Shown piece by piece: positions 17,505 through 26,698 of a stretch of DNA of 64,000 nucleotides. The notes below the pieces were generated by a model. That model was not told the origin of the DNA, ran no database searches, and saw only the letters and a list, made by a program, of their open reading frames with translations. The stretch is from Streptomyces bicolor (GTDB lineage: Bacteria; Actinomycetota; Actinomycetes; Streptomycetales; Streptomycetaceae). The DNA lies in assembly GCF_000719285.1 (NCBI RefSeq), contig NZ_JOFS01000028.1, positions 62,001 to 126,000 on the forward strand, given 5' to 3'. The stretch's first letter is position 1. The number at the start of each line of letters is the position of its first letter. The translations under genes were made by a program, and so were the position numbers.

Positions 17505-18191
17505 CTACTTCGTCCGGCACAGCCAGTCGTACGCCGCCCGCGCCGTGAACTCCCCCTGTCCGCCCCGCAGTAGCAGACCGGCCGTCGCGAACTCCGCGGC
17601 ATCCGCCTGAGTCGCCACGTACGGGACCGCGATGCACCGCATACCCGCCGCGTGCGCCGCGGCGGCGCCGGGGGCCGCGTCCTCCAGGACGACGCAGTCA
17701 CCGGGCGCGACGCCCAGCCGGCGGGCCGCCTCCAGGAACACGTCGGGGGCGGGCTTGCCGCGGTCGACCTCGTCGGCCGAGACGACGGTACGCAGATGTG
17801 CGTCGAGGCCCGTGCCGGCGAGGACCGCGGTGATGGCCTCCAGTGACGAGCCCGAGGCCACGGCCATCGGGACGCCCTCGGCCGCCAGCAGGTCCACGAA
17901 CTCGCGCATCCGCGGGTACGCGCGCGTGGAGGTGCGGGCGAGCTCGAGATAGCGGCGGTTCTTGGCGGCGAGCAACTCCTCGACGGTGGCGGTCAGGTCG
18001 TACTCACGCTTCCAGAGCGTGACCGTCTCCAGGGTGCTGATGCCGACGTACCGCTGGTGATCCGCCCATGTGAAGCCGGAGATCCCGTGCTCGGCGAGGA
18101 CTTGGCGGCCGGCCTCGAAGTAGTGGGGCTCGCTGTCCACGAGTGTTCCGTCGAGATCGAAGATGACCGAAGTGCCGCCGAGTCCGCTCAT
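17505..18191 (-). CDS. HAD-superfamily phosphatase (subfamily IA, phosphoglycolate/beta-phosphoglucomutase-like)
   Basis: The product is 228 aa. Motif I is FDLDGTLVDSEP (residues 11-22) with both catalytic Asp, motif II is the VASGSS region (about 112-117), motif III is the Lys in RGKPAPDVF (about 146-154), and motif IV is VLEDAAPG (about 169-176). The helical cap lies between motifs I and II. It should hydrolyse a small phosphorylated metabolite in the cytoplasm, substrate unknown. It lies downstream of the Lrp-type gene on the same strand with 19 bases between them, so the two may be cotranscribed. The stop abuts the GH127 fragment. Confidence 0.85.
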   Translation of the reverse strand: MSGLGGTSVIFDLDGTLVDSEPHYFEAGRQVLAEHGISGFTWADHQRYVGISTLETVTLWKREYDLTATVEELLAAKNRRYLELARTSTRAYPRMREFVDLLAAEGVPMAVASGSSLEAITAVLAGTGLDAHLRTVVSADEVDRGKPAPDVFLEAARRLGVAPGDCVVLEDAAPGAAAAHAAGMRCIAVPYVATQADAAEFATAGLLLRGGQGEFTARAAYDWLCRTK

Positions 18192-18210
18192 GGCTCCAGC
18201 ATGTCAAAGG

Positions 18211-18690
18211 TCATTTCCGGGCCGCCGCCCGCCCGATCGACTCCACCAGCGGCAGCAGCCGGTGCGCGACACGCTCGCGCAGGGCCACCTCGGTGCGGGT
18301 GCGGACCACGCCGGGCAGGCTGATCAGCTTCTGGATCACGTCCTCCAGGTGGGCGTTGTCGCGAGCCACCACCCGGGTCAGCAGATCCCCGCCACCGGTG
18401 ATCGAGAAGGCCTCGACGATCTCCGGTACGGCGGCGAGCGCGTCGCCCACGTCGTCGAGATGGCCCTGGGTCACCTCGATGTGCACGAACGCCAGCACCG
18501 GATGGCCGAGGGCGGCGGGGGAGAGGGCCGGCCCCGTGCCGGTGACCACGCCGTCCCGCTCCAGCCGGTCGAGCCTGGCCTGGAGCGTGCCGCGGGCCAC
18601 GCCGAGGATGCGGGCGTACTCGCGCACGCTGGTGCGGGGCTGCTCCAGCAGCAGGCGCAGGATGCGGGTGTCGAGCTCGTCCACGGGCAT
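18211..18690 (-). CDS. Lrp/AsnC family transcriptional regulator
   Basis: The product is 159 aa when started at ATG 18690 (MPVDELDTRILRLLLEQPR). Residues 3-60 are the AsnC-type winged helix-turn-helix (VREYARILGVARGTLQARLDR), and residues 70-150 are a RAM ligand-binding domain (LAFVHIEVTQGHLDDVGDAL, then ITGGGDLLTRVVARDNAHLE). It probably senses an amino acid or related metabolite as an octamer. An upstream in-frame ATG at 18789 would add 33 atypical residues and is unlikely. It is divergent from a FUSC transporter gene whose promoter it may control. Confidence 0.88.
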   Translation of the reverse strand: MPVDELDTRILRLLLEQPRTSVREYARILGVARGTLQARLDRLERDGVVTGTGPALSPAALGHPVLAFVHIEVTQGHLDDVGDALAAVPEIVEAFSITGGGDLLTRVVARDNAHLEDVIQKLISLPGVVRTRTEVALRERVAHRLLPLVESIGRAAARK

Positions 18691-18888
18691 GGTGACGGGA
18701 CCTTTCTTCCGTGCATGGTCCGTTGGCTCGCTGGTGGACGGGCGAGGACCGAAATGTCTGTGCCAATGGCCCACCCTATGCGAGGTCACTTGAGCCAGTC
18801 TCCTCGGTGATGCTGCAATGGAGCGGTCGATGGCGCTGCGGACCTCCGCGGCGCCTTTTTCATGCCGAAGCGGAAGGGGCGGTCAGCA

Positions 18889-20385
18889 GTGCTGAAGAGG
18901 GTGTTCGTGGCGCCGGACCCGGGGCGGGCGCGGCTGCGCTTCGCCGCGCGGGCCGTTCTCGGCGTCGGGCTCGCGGTGATCGTCTGCGGGTTCGCCGGAC
19001 ATTCCCTCGTCGGCGCCGTCACCGGCGGTCTCGCGGCGCTGCTCGCCCTGTTCACCGTCACCGATGCCACGGTCCGCGGACAGGCGGTCACCACCGCGCT
19101 GCTGCCGCTCGTCGGCCTCCCCGTCCTCGCGGCGGCGGCCGAGCTGCACGACCACCCGGTCGCCCGGGACCTCACCTTCCTCGCCGTGGTCGGCGCCGGC
19201 GTGTACGCCCGCCGCTGGGGGCCGCGCGGGCACAGCCTCGGCGTGTTCGCGTTCATGACCTTCTTCGTGGCGCAGTTCCTCCGGGCGACCCCGCGGCAGC
19301 TGCCCGAGCTGTACGCCGCCGTCCTGCTGTCCCTGCTCACCGCGTCCGCGGTGCGCTTCGGGCTGTGGTGCTACGAACGCCGTACGCCCCCGGCGCCCGT
19401 ACCCGCACCGCCGGGCGGGAGCGGACTGGCCCGGGTGACCACGCGCCAGGCCATCCAGGCCACCGTCGGCGCGGGCTTCGCCCTCGTCGTGGGACAGCTG
19501 CTGTCCGGGGAGCGCTGGTACTGGGCCGTCGGCGCCACCTGGTGGATCTTCGTCAACACCACCTCGCGCGGCGAGACCCTGGTCCGCGGCTTCCGCCGGG
19601 TCCTCGGTACGGTGATCGGCATCGGACTCGGCCTGCTCGTCGCCGTGCCGCTGCACGGGGCGGTGGTCCCGACGGCCGCGCTCCTCGCCGTCTGTGTCTT
19701 CGGCATCTTCTACACCGCCGCGGTCTCCTACACCTGGATGATGCTCTGCGTCACGGTGCTCGCCGAGCTTCTCTACGGCCTCCTGGGCGTCCTCGATCCC
19801 GCCCTGCTGGCGCTGCGGCTCGCGGAGACCGGCGTCGGGGCGGTCGGTGCAGTGCTGGCCGTGCTGTTCGTCCTGCCCGTCACCACCCACACCATCACCG
19901 ACGCCTGGATCCAGCGCGCCCTGCGCTGCGTCCACGCCGCCACCGCCGAGGCCGCCGCACGCCTCGCCGGCGACGAGGCCGCCGACCCGGCCTCGCGGGT
20001 GGCCGAGCTGGAGCAGCTGCTGGCTCGGGTACGGCTCTCGGTCGCCCCGCTGGTGCACCCGCTCAACCCGATGCCGGCCCGCAAGCGGCGCGCCCGTCGT
20101 GTGCTGGCCCTGCTCGACGACTGCGCCCGCGAGATCCGCGGCCTGGCCGCCGTCGCCGCCGACCCGGAGGCCTCGCACGACGCCCGCCTGGCCGCCGCGT
20201 GCTGGCGAGTGGAGGCCGCGGTCGAGGCGCTCACCGGCGGCACGGACGTCACCGCCCCCACCGCGCGGCCGGCCGAGTCGGACCCGGCGCTGGCCCACCT
20301 GCACGGCCTGGAGCGGGCCCTGGCCGAACTGGCCCAGCCTCTGCGCACCCGGTCCGCCTCACGGCTCGTGGCGCAGCAGCCGTAG
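18889..20385 (+). CDS. FUSC family inner-membrane protein (putative aromatic-compound efflux)
   Basis: The product is 498 aa. Two blocks of hydrophobic helices (about residues 20-140 and 195-330 with WYWAVGATWWIFVNTTSRGE) are separated by a Pro-rich loop and followed by a helical cytoplasmic C-terminal domain (about 345-498), the FUSC/ArAE layout. Such proteins are linked to efflux of aromatic acids; the substrate here is unknown. GTG 18889 has an AAGGGG site 9 bases upstream, whereas ATG 18862 (nine codons earlier) has none. It is divergent from the Lrp regulator. A second FUSC gene occurs at 49.8 kb. Confidence 0.82.
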   Translation: MLKRVFVAPDPGRARLRFAARAVLGVGLAVIVCGFAGHSLVGAVTGGLAALLALFTVTDATVRGQAVTTALLPLVGLPVLAAAAELHDHPVARDLTFLAVVGAGVYARRWGPRGHSLGVFAFMTFFVAQFLRATPRQLPELYAAVLLSLLTASAVRFGLWCYERRTPPAPVPAPPGGSGLARVTTRQAIQATVGAGFALVVGQLLSGERWYWAVGATWWIFVNTTSRGETLVRGFRRVLGTVIGIGLGLLVAVPLHGAVVPTAALLAVCVFGIFYTAAVSYTWMMLCVTVLAELLYGLLGVLDPALLALRLAETGVGAVGAVLAVLFVLPVTTHTITDAWIQRALRCVHAATAEAAARLAGDEAADPASRVAELEQLLARVRLSVAPLVHPLNPMPARKRRARRVLALLDDCAREIRGLAAVAADPEASHDARLAAACWRVEAAVEALTGGTDVTAPTARPAESDPALAHLHGLERALAELAQPLRTRSASRLVAQQP

Positions 20386-20444
20386 GGCATTCGGTTTCAG
20401 CCGAGACCGTATCGAATGAGTGGACGACGGTACGGTGGCGCCGC

Positions 20445-20700
20445 ATGACCGCCGACGTCCCGAGTCCCGCCACCGCCTCACGGGCCACCGACCGCCGGGC
20501 GACGCCTCGCTTTTCGCGCTCGGCCTCTTGCCGCGCCGGGCGCACTGGCGCGCGGCCGCGGTGATGAGCGAGGCACTCCGCCCGCTCGGCTCGAGTTGCG
20601 GCACTTCGCCGTGCTGATCGTGCTGGTCAACGAGGGGCCCACGGTGCAGCGGGATCTGGAGGCGGCGACCGGGTCGGACAAGGCCGGGATCATGCGCTGA
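20445..20700 (+). pseudogene. Frameshifted and truncated MarR-family regulator
   Basis: ATG 20445 opens MTADVPSPATASRATDRRA. A second frame then gives GDASLFALGLLPRRAHWRA and AVMSEALRPLG, and a third gives LELRHFAVLIVLVNEGPTVQ followed by RDLEAATGSDKAGIMR and a stop. Put together these follow the N-terminal dimerisation helix and first helix-turn-helix helices of MarR proteins. Two frame changes are needed (near 20500 and near 20590), and the recognition helix, wing and C-terminal helix are missing. It is a clear wreck of a once functional regulator, next to a nitroreductase fragment. Confidence 0.7.
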
Positions 20701-20870
20701 TGGATCTGCTGACCCGGTTCGCCCATCCCCCGGACGTCCAGACGTAGACGCGCCCGCATGCCGGCGCGCCCGCGCGACGGTCGCCGTTCGCGTGGGCGCG
20801 GTGCGGGGTCTGCGCGGGGGAGGGCCTGTGTGGGGTCTGCGCCGGGAGGGCTGTGCGGCGAGGCGTCGGC

Positions 20871-21005
20871 GAGGTCCTGTCACCCCCGGAGGAGTTCCTA
20901 CTCTTCTGCGGGATGCCGATCGGGTTCGAGGACGCCGCTGTGGACCACGTCGGCACGCGCCGGGCTCCGCTCGACGAGACGCTCACGGTCGTCGACGGTT
21001 GGTGA
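20871..21005 (+). pseudogene. C-terminal fragment of a nitroreductase-family protein
   Basis: One frame reads EVLSPPEEFLLFCGMPIGFE, then DAAVDHVGTRRAPLDETLTV and VDGW before a TGA. The LPxxxLLFCGxxIGYxDxxxxVN...RxPL pattern is the conserved C-terminal end of FMN-dependent nitroreductases. The FMN-binding N-terminal ~150 residues are not found upstream, only non-matching sequence (20701-20870). It is a relic, possibly once controlled by the adjacent MarR relic, a pairing common for quinone or nitroaromatic detoxification. Confidence 0.65.
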
Positions 21006-21330
21006 AGCCGCCCGGTCGCAGAGGACCAAGGCGTCGCCGACGAAGCGCTCGCCTCGCCCACACCCCTGAGGCGACCGCCTCTCCTGGCCCACCCCCTATA
21101 TGGACATGTTGCTTTATCGGCCCCACGAGGGTGGATCAGGCGCCCCGCCGGGTAACTCCGCGCCAGTGGACGTCCTGCGACCCGCGAGCCGCGCGGGAGC
21201 GGCCCGCGGGTGAGCCCGGTGGGGTGTGCCGTACGGAACTCCCCCTGCGGCACGGGCCTCTTGGTCTAGACCGATGCTGATCCACTGCTACCGTCGCCCC
21301 GGACGGCACCCGACCGGAAAGGGGACAGCG
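21006..21330 (+). other. Gene-free stretch with a hairpin before the lactonase gene
   Basis: No convincing reading frame is seen. The main structure is a hairpin at 21180-21211 (ACCCGCG-a-GCCGC, 6-base loop, GCGGC-c-CGCGGGT; one mismatch). The region also contains an unusually AT-rich patch near 21107-21118 (CTATATGGACATGTTGC), and the leader and ribosome-binding site of the lactonase gene lie at its end. Confidence 0.4.
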
Positions 21331-22383
21331 GTGGCAGACATCGGCAGACGGGGAGGACGGGCCTACATCGGGTCGTTCACGGCGGCCGGTGGCCAGGGCA
21401 TCACCACGGCCGCCGTGAACGGGGGCAGCGGCGCGCTGACCGTACTGAGCGGCGTCGACGACCTGCCCGACCCCGCGTACCTGGCCCTCTCGCCCGAGGG
21501 CGACACGCTCTACGCCGTCAGCGAGACGGCCGAGGGCGCGGTGGCCGCCTATCGCGTGACCGGGGAGACACCGAAGCCGCTCGGACCGCCGGTGCCTGTG
21601 GGCGGCAGTGGGCCCGTGCACCTCAGCCTGTTCGCCGGCCACGTCCTGACCGCCAACTACGGGTCCGGCAGCGTCAGTGCCGTCCCCCTCCGCGCCGACG
21701 GCAGCCTCGCGGACGCCCCGTCCGCCGTCCTCCGGCACGCCGGCTCAGGCCCGCACACGCCCCGCCAGCAGGGCCCGCACGCCCACCAGGTCCAGCCCGA
21801 CCCCAGCGGCCGCTGGGCCGTCAGCGTCGACCTCGGCACCGACTCCGTGCGGGTGTGCGCCCTGGCCGGGGGCACGCTCGACCTGTACCGCGAGATCGCC
21901 CTTCGGCCGGGCTCCGGCCCCCGCCACCTGGCCTTCCATCCGCACGGCAGGTACGCCTACGTCCTCAACGAGCTCACCCCCAGCGTCACCGTCTGCCACT
22001 GGGACGCCGACGACGGGACGCTCAAGCCCCTGGTCGAGTCGCCGGTCCTGCCGGGCACCCCGGCCGGCGACGCCTATCCCTCGGCGATCGTCGCCTCGCC
22101 CGACGGCCGCTTCGTGTGGACCGCGACACGCGGCGAGGACGTGCTGTCCACCTTCTGCGTCGAGGGTGACGAACTGAGGCTGACCGGGACGGTCACCTGC
22201 GCCGGGCACTGGCCGCGCGCCATCACCGAGGCGGGAGGGTTCCTGTACGTCGCGAACGAGCGCTCCGGCGACGTGTCCTGGTTCGCCCTGGACCCGGACA
22301 CGGGACTGCCGCGCTACGAGGGCTCGATCGAGGCACCCGCGGCGTCCTGCGTGGTCATCGGACCGGAGACGGCCGGCGAATGA
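21331..22383 (+). CDS. Lactonase family protein (6-phosphogluconolactonase-like beta-propeller)
   Basis: The product is 350 aa. It starts at GTG 21331 with AAAGGGGA upstream. The sequence is a seven-bladed propeller of the YbhE/Pgl-type lactonase family: YIGSFTAAGGQGI at the N-terminus, a conserved HAHQVQPDPSGRWAVSVDLG block (about 150-169), GPRHLAFHPHGRYAYVLNEL (about 193-212), and WPRAI...YVANERSGDVSWF near the end. It may hydrolyse 6-phosphogluconolactone in the pentose phosphate pathway or another lactone; there is no secretion signal. It is monocistronic with a strong terminator 5 bases after the stop. Confidence 0.88.
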   Translation: MADIGRRGGRAYIGSFTAAGGQGITTAAVNGGSGALTVLSGVDDLPDPAYLALSPEGDTLYAVSETAEGAVAAYRVTGETPKPLGPPVPVGGSGPVHLSLFAGHVLTANYGSGSVSAVPLRADGSLADAPSAVLRHAGSGPHTPRQQGPHAHQVQPDPSGRWAVSVDLGTDSVRVCALAGGTLDLYREIALRPGSGPRHLAFHPHGRYAYVLNELTPSVTVCHWDADDGTLKPLVESPVLPGTPAGDAYPSAIVASPDGRFVWTATRGEDVLSTFCVEGDELRLTGTVTCAGHWPRAITEAGGFLYVANERSGDVSWFALDPDTGLPRYEGSIEAPAASCVVIGPETAGE

Positions 22384-22387
22384 CCGT

Positions 22388-22430
22388 ACGCCGAAGGCCC
22401 GCTCCCAGGTGCGGAGCGGGCCTTCGGCGT
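22388..22430. terminator. Very strong bidirectional terminator
   Basis: Perfect 18-bp inverted repeat (ACGCCGAAGGCCCGCTCC and its complement) with a 7-base loop. It lies between the convergent lactonase and CbiX-like genes. Confidence 0.85.
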
Positions 22431-22460
22431 GACGACTGAGGCTGAGCCTGCGCGTCCGCG

Positions 22461-23384
22461 TCAGCGAACCGGCGTGCCCTGCGGCTGCTGCGGGGCGATG
22501 CCCAGCGCCGTCGTGTACTTCGACAGGGCGAGCTTGCCGATCGCCGGGTACGGGCCGAGCGCCTCGGCGGCGGAGCAGCCCGCCTCCTGCGCGGCCTCCG
22601 CGACCAGGCTCGGGTCGATCTCCGGCCCTATCAGGTACGGCGCCAGCGCCAGCTGCTGCGAGCCCGAGGACCGCAGCTGCTCGGCCACGGCCGCGATCGA
22701 GCCGTCCTGGTCCAGGGCCGCCGCCATCACCGGAACGGCCAGGCGCGCGGCGAGCAGCATGCCGGTGATCCCGGCGGCCTGCACGGCCTCCTCGCCGCCG
22801 ACGGAGGCCAGGATGATGCCGTCCGCTGCGGTGGCCACCGTGAACAGGCGGGCACGGTCGGCGCGGGCCAGACCGGCCTCCGAGAGACGTACGTGCAGCG
22901 CCTCCGCGAGCAGCGGGTGCGGGCCCAGCACATCGGTCAGGTCCGCCGCCACCCGGCTGTCCATCACGGCCTGGCGGATGACGCGCAGCAGCGCGTTGTC
23001 CGGACCGGCCAGCAGCGGCACGACGACGGCGACGGGGCCCTCGGGCTGCTTGGCCTCCACCCCTGCGGCGAGCGCCTGCTCATAGCGGGCGGTGCGCTCG
23101 TCGGCCGCGTGCACGAGCACCGACTGGAGCGTGGGGAACTCCACGTCATCACCGTCGACGTACCCGATCCGGGCGTCGAGACCGGGGAGCTCGGAGCGGG
23201 CGATGCTCACGACCTCCTCGGCGAGGCCGCGGGTGGCGGCGCTCGGCGTGCCCGGCACCGCGAGAACGAGCGCGGGCGCGCCCTCGGGAGCCGCCAGGGG
23301 CTCGGGTCGGCGGTGCCGCCCGGGCTGACGAGGTCGCGGCATTCGTACTGGCAGGCCGGACGCGGGCCCAGTGGGGGAGCTCAT
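22461..23384 (-). CDS. CbiX/sirohydrochlorin-chelatase-like protein, atypical active site
   Basis: The product is 307 aa with two CbiX-type halves: APALVLAVPGTPSAATRGLA (about 35-54) to VVPLLAGPDN (about 123-132), and LGPHPLLAEAL (about 151-161) to LALAPYLIGPE (about 247-257). Family members insert cobalt or iron into sirohydrochlorin for cobalamin or siroheme. The canonical AHGS in the first strand is replaced by VPGTPS, so the metal-coordinating His is missing there; GPHPLL in the second half is retained. It may be a non-catalytic or differently acting paralogue. The N-terminal ~30 residues are a basic Pro/Arg-rich leader. No cobalamin or siroheme genes adjoin. Confidence 0.75.
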   Translation of the reverse strand: MSSPTGPASGLPVRMPRPRQPGRHRRPEPLAAPEGAPALVLAVPGTPSAATRGLAEEVVSIARSELPGLDARIGYVDGDDVEFPTLQSVLVHAADERTARYEQALAAGVEAKQPEGPVAVVVPLLAGPDNALLRVIRQAVMDSRVAADLTDVLGPHPLLAEALHVRLSEAGLARADRARLFTVATAADGIILASVGGEEAVQAAGITGMLLAARLAVPVMAAALDQDGSIAAVAEQLRSSGSQQLALAPYLIGPEIDPSLVAEAAQEAGCSAAEALGPYPAIGKLALSKYTTALGIAPQQPQGTPVR

Positions 23385-23503
23385 GGCGAGGCATGTTACT
23401 GGCTTCCTGGGCTCCCCTGTTCGGGGAGGGTGCAGGTGAGCGGCATCCGTCCGCTTTTGTCTGATTGAGTTACCTGCGGTGCGGAACCGAACGGCCTGGG
23501 GGA

Positions 23504-24577
23504 TCAGTCCCCCTTTCCGGTCACCACGGAGAACAGCCGCTCGTCACTCGGCAGGGTGAGCGCGCCCCTCGCCAGATCGGTCGCGATCCGCACCGACCCC
23601 AGCAGCGGATCCCCGGCGGCCGGCACCCGCCGTGCGTGCGGCAGCCGCTTCGACAACTCCTCTTCCAGAGGCACGACCAGAGGGTCGCCCATCTTGAACA
23701 GGCCGCCGGTGAGTGCGACTTGGGGTTCCCCGGCGCCGGGGCACACGGCTGCCGCGGACTCGGCCATGTGCCGGGCGGCGGCGCGCAGGATCTCCGCGGC
23801 GACCGGATCGACGTCGGCGCAGGCGGCCACATGGGGCGCGAAGGAGGCGAGGACGGCGGGCCGGTCCGGGCGCGGATACAGCTTGCCGGGCAGGCCCTGC
23901 ACCGGGCCGAACAGCTCCTCGGCGCGGGCCAGCAGCCCGATCGACCCGCCTGCCCGCCCGTCGTTCGCGCGCAGCGCCGCCTCCAGCCCCGCCCGCCCGA
24001 TCCAGGCACCGCTGCCGCAGTCGCCGAGCAGATGCCCCCAGCCGTCGGCACGGCGCCAGCGCGTCAGATCCGTGCCCGTCGCGATCAGCCCCGTACCGGC
24101 GGCGACGACGGCACCCGGCCGGGACCCGAGGGCTCCGGCATAGGCGGTGACGGCGTCGGCGACGAGAGCGACCCGCCCGATGCCGAACTCCCGCGCCAGC
24201 GCGGCCGGCAGTTCGGCGCGCAGGGCATCACCCAGCGTGGCGAGCCCGGCGGCGCCGATCACGGCCGTTCCCAGCCGATCGGCACCGGCCTCGGCGGTCA
24301 TCGACCGCACCATGGGTACCAGTTGCTCCATCAGGTGCCCGGGGTCGATACCCCGGTCCCCGGTGCGTACCGGATCGCTGGACTCCCGTCGGGCCGTCGC
24401 ACCCCGGCCGACGGTCCCGACGACCACGCGCAGGCCCGAGCCTCCGGAGTCGACGGCGAGGAAACCGGGGGTGACCCCGCGGATGTCGGGGTGGAGTGGG
24501 CCCGGGACGGGAGAGGGGCCGCTCAGGCTGTCCGGCCCGGCGGCCACCTGGGGCGACCCGTCCCCCGTCCCGCTCAC
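23504..24577 (-). CDS. N-acetylglucosamine-kinase-like protein (BadF/BadG/BcrA/BcrD ATPase family)
   Basis: The product is 357 aa. The phosphate-1 motif is [16 protein letters not shown] (about 32-47), the phosphate-2 region is [12 protein letters not shown] (about 145-156), then [16 protein letters not shown] (about 168-183), and a C-terminal [12 protein letters not shown] adenosine motif. This matches the ASKHA-fold kinases that phosphorylate GlcNAc or related amino sugars in cell-wall salvage. GTG 24577 overlaps the TGA of ung (GTGA), so translation is coupled to a DNA-repair gene, an odd pairing. Sugar specificity is inferred. Confidence 0.85.
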   Translation of the reverse strand: MSGTGDGSPQVAAGPDSLSGPSPVPGPLHPDIRGVTPGFLAVDSGGSGLRVVVGTVGRGATARRESSDPVRTGDRGIDPGHLMEQLVPMVRSMTAEAGADRLGTAVIGAAGLATLGDALRAELPAALAREFGIGRVALVADAVTAYAGALGSRPGAVVAAGTGLIATGTDLTRWRRADGWGHLLGDCGSGAWIGRAGLEAALRANDGRAGGSIGLLARAEELFGPVQGLPGKLYPRPDRPAVLASFAPHVAACADVDPVAAEILRAAARHMAESAAAVCPGAGEPQVALTGGLFKMGDPLVVPLEEELSKRLPHARRVPAAGDPLLGSVRIATDLARGALTLPSDERLFSVVTGKGD

Positions 24578-25260
24578 GGCAGGCGCCAGTCCACCGGTTG
24601 GCCGCCCTGCCGGATCAGCAGGTCGTTGGCCCGGCTGAACGGGCGGGAGCCGAAGAACCCGCGGTCGGCGGACATGGGGGACGGGTGCGCGGACTCCACC
24701 GACGGGAGGTTGCCGAGCAGCGGGCGGAGGTTGCGGGCGTCGCGGCCCCACAGGATGGAGACCAGCGGCTTGCCGCGCCCGGCCAGCGCGCGTATGGCCT
24801 GCTCGGTGACCTCCTCCCAGCCCTTGCCGCGGTGGGCGGCGGGTTTGCGAGGGGCTGTGGTGAGCGCCCTGTTGAGCAGCAGCACGCCCTGCTGGGTCCA
24901 CGGCGTCAGATCGCCGTTGGACGGCTGCGGCAGCCCCAGGTCGGTGTTCAGCTCCCGGTAGATGTTGATGAGGCTGCCGGGCAGCGGACGCACGTCGGGC
25001 GCGACCGAGAACGACAACCCCACGGCATGTCCCGGTGTCGGGTACGGGTCCTGTCCGACGATCAGGACCCGCACCTCGTCGAAGGGCTGCTGGAAGGCCC
25101 GCAGGACGTTCGGTCCGGCCGGCAGATAGGTGCGCCCCGCGGCGATCTCCGCGCGCAGGAAGTCGCCCATCGCGGCGATCCGTTCGGCAACGGGTTCCAG
25201 GGCCTTCGCCCAGCCCGGTTCGACGATTTCATGCAAAGGTCGTGGTGCCACGGGCGTCAC
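24574..25260 (-). CDS. ung: Uracil-DNA glycosylase, family 1
   Basis: The product is 228 aa, the normal size for the family. It removes uracil from DNA, starting base-excision repair. The catalytic water-activating motif [17 protein letters not shown] (about residues 70-86) and the DNA-intercalation motif [18 protein letters not shown] (about 188-205) are both intact. GTG 25260 is preferred because the family N-terminus is short. Its stop is shared with the start of the downstream kinase. Confidence 0.95.
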   Translation of the reverse strand: MTPVAPRPLHEIVEPGWAKALEPVAERIAAMGDFLRAEIAAGRTYLPAGPNVLRAFQQPFDEVRVLIVGQDPYPTPGHAVGLSFSVAPDVRPLPGSLINIYRELNTDLGLPQPSNGDLTPWTQQGVLLLNRALTTAPRKPAAHRGKGWEEVTEQAIRALAGRGKPLVSILWGRDARNLRPLLGNLPSVESAHPSPMSADRGFFGSRPFSRANDLLIRQGGQPVDWRLP

Positions 25261-25336
25261 CCTACTGCCGTGGCGGAGGCGGCGATCAACCAGTGGCCAA
25301 GGCCCGCCCCACAACCCGCCCGTAAGCGCTGACGGC

Positions 25337-26422
25337 TCATCCGATCACCGCGGCCCGCACACACAGCACGTCCGGCAGATGCGACGTCAGCTGCTGCCAG
25401 CTGTCTCCGTCGTCGGCCGAAGCGAACACCTCGCCGTTGCGGTTGCCGAAGTACACGCCGGCCGGGTCCGCGTCGTCCGTGCACATCGCGTCGCGCAGCA
25501 CCGTGCCGTAGTGGTCCTCCTGCGGCAGGCCCGCCGACAGCGGCTCCCAGGTCTTGCCCGCGTCCGCCGTACGGAAGACGCGACATCGCCGGTCGGCCGG
25601 TACGCGGTCGGAGTCGGCGTTGATCGGGAACACGTACGCCGTCTCGCCGCGGTGGGGGTGGGCGGCCGCCGCGAAGCCGAACGTGGACGGCAGGCCCTCG
25701 CCGATGTCCGTCCAGTGCGCGCCCGCGTCGTCGCTGCGGTACACGCCCCAGTGGTTCTGCAGATAGAGACGGTCAGGAGTCGTGGCGTCCTGCGCGATCT
25801 TGTGCACGCACTGGCCGAATTCCGGGTTCGGATCCGGCAGGAACACCGCGGAGACACCGGAGTTGGACGGAGCCCAGCTCGCGCCGCCGTCGACGGTCCT
25901 GAACACCCCGGCCGTCGATACGGCGACCGTCACGGCCTTCGGGTCGCGCTTGTCCGTGATCACGGTGTGCAGGCCCTCACCGCCGCCACCCGGGACCCAC
26001 TTCGACCGGGTCGGGTGCTCCCACAGCGGGCGGACGAGGTCGAAGGTCTCGCCGCGGTCCTCCGAGCGGTACAGCGCGGCCGGTTCCGTGCCCGCGTACA
26101 CCACGTCCGGCTCCGCGGCCGCCGGGTGCAACTGCCACACCCGCTCCAGCGAGGCCTCCGTGTCCTTCGGGAACTTGACCGCCGGCTGCGCCGGTTCGGT
26201 CCAGGTGCGCCCGAGGTCGTCGGAGTGGAACACGGACGGGCCCCAGTGCGCGCTGTCGCCGCCCGCGAGCAGCCGCGGACGCTCACCCCTCGTGTCGATG
26301 GCGACCGAGTACACCGCCTGCGCGTTGAAGTACGGACTCTCGTCGAACTCCCAGGTGCCACCTCGCCTCCGCCCGATGAACAAGCCTTTGCGTGTGCCCA
26401 CGGCCAGCATTACCTCGGTCAT
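25337..26422 (-). CDS. BNR/Asp-box repeat beta-propeller protein (sialidase-like fold)
   Basis: The product is 361 aa. Six Asp-box repeats of the SxDxGxTW type are visible: [60 protein letters not shown] and [12 protein letters not shown]. It lacks the arginine triad and FRIP motif of true sialidases and has no signal peptide, so it is probably an intracellular propeller of the VPS10/sortilin-like repeat group. ATG 26422 has GGAGG 8 bases upstream. Function unknown. Confidence 0.8.
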   Translation of the reverse strand: MTEVMLAVGTRKGLFIGRRRGGTWEFDESPYFNAQAVYSVAIDTRGERPRLLAGGDSAHWGPSVFHSDDLGRTWTEPAQPAVKFPKDTEASLERVWQLHPAAAEPDVVYAGTEPAALYRSEDRGETFDLVRPLWEHPTRSKWVPGGGGEGLHTVITDKRDPKAVTVAVSTAGVFRTVDGGASWAPSNSGVSAVFLPDPNPEFGQCVHKIAQDATTPDRLYLQNHWGVYRSDDAGAHWTDIGEGLPSTFGFAAAAHPHRGETAYVFPINADSDRVPADRRCRVFRTADAGKTWEPLSAGLPQEDHYGTVLRDAMCTDDADPAGVYFGNRNGEVFASADDGDSWQQLTSHLPDVLCVRAAVIG

Positions 26423-26698
26423 GCCGATCACCTCCGCGACGCCTTTGTCTCAGACACGGGCCAGTCTGCACCCCGGCACTGACAGTCACCCGTGGAAAGG
26501 CCTGCATCGCAGGTCAGGGCGGCGAGGATAGCTGGCCGCCACGAGCCGCGGGGCAGTTTCGCGAAGTCGCCCGCGAGGCCCGGAGAGCCCGTGTGACGCT
26601 CGACTCAGGGTGCGTGCAGTGAGCAACCGACTGCCCTCTCCCGTATGGAAGAGGGGTCGGTCCGGCATGTTCGTGTGCTCATGAGGAGGAAGCCTTCG
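26423..26698. promoter_or_regulatory. Divergent intergenic region with a hairpin in the leader of the Rv1733c-like gene
   Basis: The stretch has no gene. At 26626-26661 an imperfect inverted repeat, ACCGACtgCCCTCT and AGAGGGGTCGGT around a 10-base loop, gives a 12-bp stem with a 2-base bulge, 37 bases upstream of the ATG. It could be a leader hairpin or an operator. Confidence 0.4.

Noticed and set aside
25337-26422. BNR protein as a genuine sialidase
   Set aside because: Only the Asp-box repeats are seen; the FRIP motif, arginine triad and signal peptide are missing.
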